DNA of 64,000 bases from Acinetobacter colistiniresistens (lineage in GTDB: Bacteria; Pseudomonadota; Gammaproteobacteria; Pseudomonadales; Moraxellaceae). The notes beneath the pieces were generated by a model. That model did no database searches. It was not told where the DNA came from and saw only the letters and a program-made list of their open reading frames with translations. Made by a program: the position numbers and the translations under genes. The DNA lies in assembly GCF_000413935.1 (NCBI RefSeq), contig NZ_KE340379.1:654189-718188 (forward strand). Direction: 5' to 3'. Positions within the stretch are counted from its first letter, which is position 1, and each line of letters opens with the position of its first letter. Shown piece by piece: positions 63,601-64,000 of the stretch.

Positions 63601-64000
63601 TTGCAGATCAAAACCACAAAGGTTTAATTGCACAAGCAACCTATGACTTGAATGAACCCGTTGAAGCGCCGTTTATTAATACCCGTCGTCCTAATATGGC
63701 AATCTTGCGTGAGCAGGGTGTCAACGGTCATGTTGAAATGGCGGCTGCATTTGATAAAGTTGGCTTTAATACCATCGACGTACATATGAGTGACTTGCTT
63801 GCAGGTCGCGTGAGCTTGAGCGACTTTGAAGGTTTAGTGGCATGTGGTGGTTTCTCATACGGTGACGTGATGGGTGCTGGTGGTGGCTGGGCGAAATCAG
63901 TATTGTTCAATGCAAAATTGCGTGACCAGTTTGAGCAATTCTTCCATCGTGAGAGCACTTTCAGCTTAGGCGTATGTAATGGCTGTCAAATGATGTCGCA
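60627..64000 (+). CDS. purL: phosphoribosylformylglycinamidine synthase (partial)
   Basis: PurL makes FGAM from FGAR, glutamine and ATP in purine synthesis. The visible 1124 codons cover the N-terminal domain, both AIRS-like halves and the start of the glutamine amidotransferase domain. The ATP-site [28 protein letters not shown] region is clear near the middle of the first half. The catalytic Cys of the amidotransferase is in [10 protein letters not shown], a few codons before the window edge. The large single-chain form of about 1280 residues is expected. No frameshift is seen. The ATG 60627 follows GGAG at about 9 bases. Confidence 0.97.
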   Translation, partial: MFIVAGASAHSSFKKAQLLNRLTSMSSVQSFDSQWVYLFDQALSEQQHQSALQLLNDGQSFELRQAASDEIQILVTPRIGTISPWSSKATDIFQNCNTPIHRLERGLLFTLKGVKEISNEVKLALHDRMTESVFAHIDDAKALFSETAPKPLNSIDILGQGKEALVKANNEFGFALSEQEIDYLTEAFTKLGRNPNDIELMMFAQANSEHCRHKIFGSEWTIDGEKQPLSLFQIIKNTYKESPTDVLSAYKDNASVIVGYDTMRFYPKADENGHFVYKYKSQAAHILMKVETHNHPTAIAPFAGAATGSGGEIRDEGATGRGGKPKAGLTGFTVSNLNIPGFEQPWEDNYGKPSRMASPLQIMIEGPLGGAAFNNEFGRPALNGYFRTFEQNVNGEVKGFHKPIMIAGGYGNIRPDHVEKDAIQPGDLLIVLGGPAMLIGLGGGAASSVDSGTMGESLDFASVQRENPEMERRCQEVIDTCWRLEDFNPIVSVHDVGAGGVSNAMPELVNDHELGAVLNLRKIPSLEPGMSPMEIWSNEAQERYVLAIRPESLEQFEEICARERCPFAVLGEATEARHLTVEDPLFENKPVDIPMQVILGGTPRMQRSYETIERQGNDFDAAKVDLKDAIFRVLKNPTVASKSFLITIGDRSITGMVARDQMVGRWQVPVADAAVTTTSLQGFTGEAMAMGERPPVALLNPAASARLAVAEAITNIACANIEQISDIKLSANWMAAAGQKGEDQALFEGVKAIGMEMCPALGIAIPVGKDSLSMRTTWNDGEDKAVTSPMSGVITAFAPVLDVRKTLTPELKNLADSVLVRIDLSKGQFRLGGSILAQVYKAIGSVTPDVDSFDDFKAFFALIQDWNNRGVIKAYHDIGDGGLLATVAEMMFASRLGVALENQTTESLFAEEIGAVLQITAADWAQLEVEVAASSLKDAIAVVGCVNTTDQLAINGLTLERAELQQAWAEVSHQIQRLRDNVETADQEFALIADQNHKGLIAQATYDLNEPVEAPFINTRRPNMAILREQGVNGHVEMAAAFDKVGFNTIDVHMSDLLAGRVSLSDFEGLVACGGFSYGDVMGAGGGWAKSVLFNAKLRDQFEQFFHRESTFSLGVCNGCQMMS

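Overview
The window is chromosomal DNA from an Acinetobacter-like gammaproteobacterium. The evidence is the moderately low GC content, the gene content and order (lptM-lysA-dapF, xerC, etfBA, a long dgt-ruvAB-tol-pal run), a single Lol permease next to lolD, a GlyGly-CTERM/CSLREA gene pair, and a ChbG-type deacetylase beside lipid-modifying glycosyltransferases. The species cannot be fixed from the sequence alone. Most of the window is ordinary core genome; the only mobile element is one complete insertion sequence.

Layout. 1-95: an octamer tandem repeat at the window edge. 374-2840 (-): Tim44-like protein and radA. 3200-6414 (+): alanine symporter and cycA. 6556-8929 (+): lptM, lysA, dapF. 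8982-9596 (-): LysE-type exporter. 9731-12786 (+): xerC, then etfB-etfA. 13528-16257 (+): gyrA with an unmutated quinolone region. 16304-21431 (-): a four-gene operon of NaxD-like deacetylase, family-2 glycosyltransferase, GtrA flippase and ArnT/FlmK-like transferase, with a 1309-bp IS3-family element inside the family-2 transferase gene. 21552-26440 (-): TolC/HlyD/two-ABC-permease exporter without an ATPase gene. 26789-36668: serC, a small membrane protein, an unknown protein, yaiI-type gene, EamA exporter, PilZ protein, lolF-lolD, comEC and an LpxL/M-type acyltransferase. 36807-42532: S49 peptidase, alpha/beta hydrolase, purN-purM, AI-2E-type permease and hda. 42646-48446: two tandem CSLREA surface proteins facing an ECF sigma, membrane protein, DUF3106 operon. 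48585-50751: RNA methyltransferase, fbp and a small protein. 50810-60185 (-): dgt, zinc-ribbon protein, ruvA, ruvB, membrane protein, ybgC, tolQ, tolR, tolA, tolB, pal. 60627-end (+): purL, cut by the window edge.

The most interesting locus is 16304-21541. The four genes look like a lipid A amino-sugar pathway: load a lipid-carrier sugar, deacetylate it, flip it, transfer it to lipid A. A perfect match to the Acinetobacter-style PmrA box (HTTAAD-N5-HTTAAD) lies about 94 bp upstream of the deacetylase. The IS has a 25-bp perfect inverted repeat at each end and a 3-bp ATA target duplication. Removing it restores one uninterrupted 326-codon glycosyltransferase frame, so the insertion looks recent and the pathway is probably switched off in this strain but revertible by precise excision.

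Other points of interest are the ATPase-less ABC-2 exporter, a PilZ protein with a long helical insert between its two c-di-GMP motifs, a perfect 24-bp palindrome before the RNA methyltransferase gene, a structured leader before cycA, a strong stem between tolA and tolB, and paired CSLREA proteins of which only one keeps the glycine tract. Many start codons were moved from the longest open frame to an internal ATG (once a TTG) on the basis of ribosome-binding sites or family N-termini.
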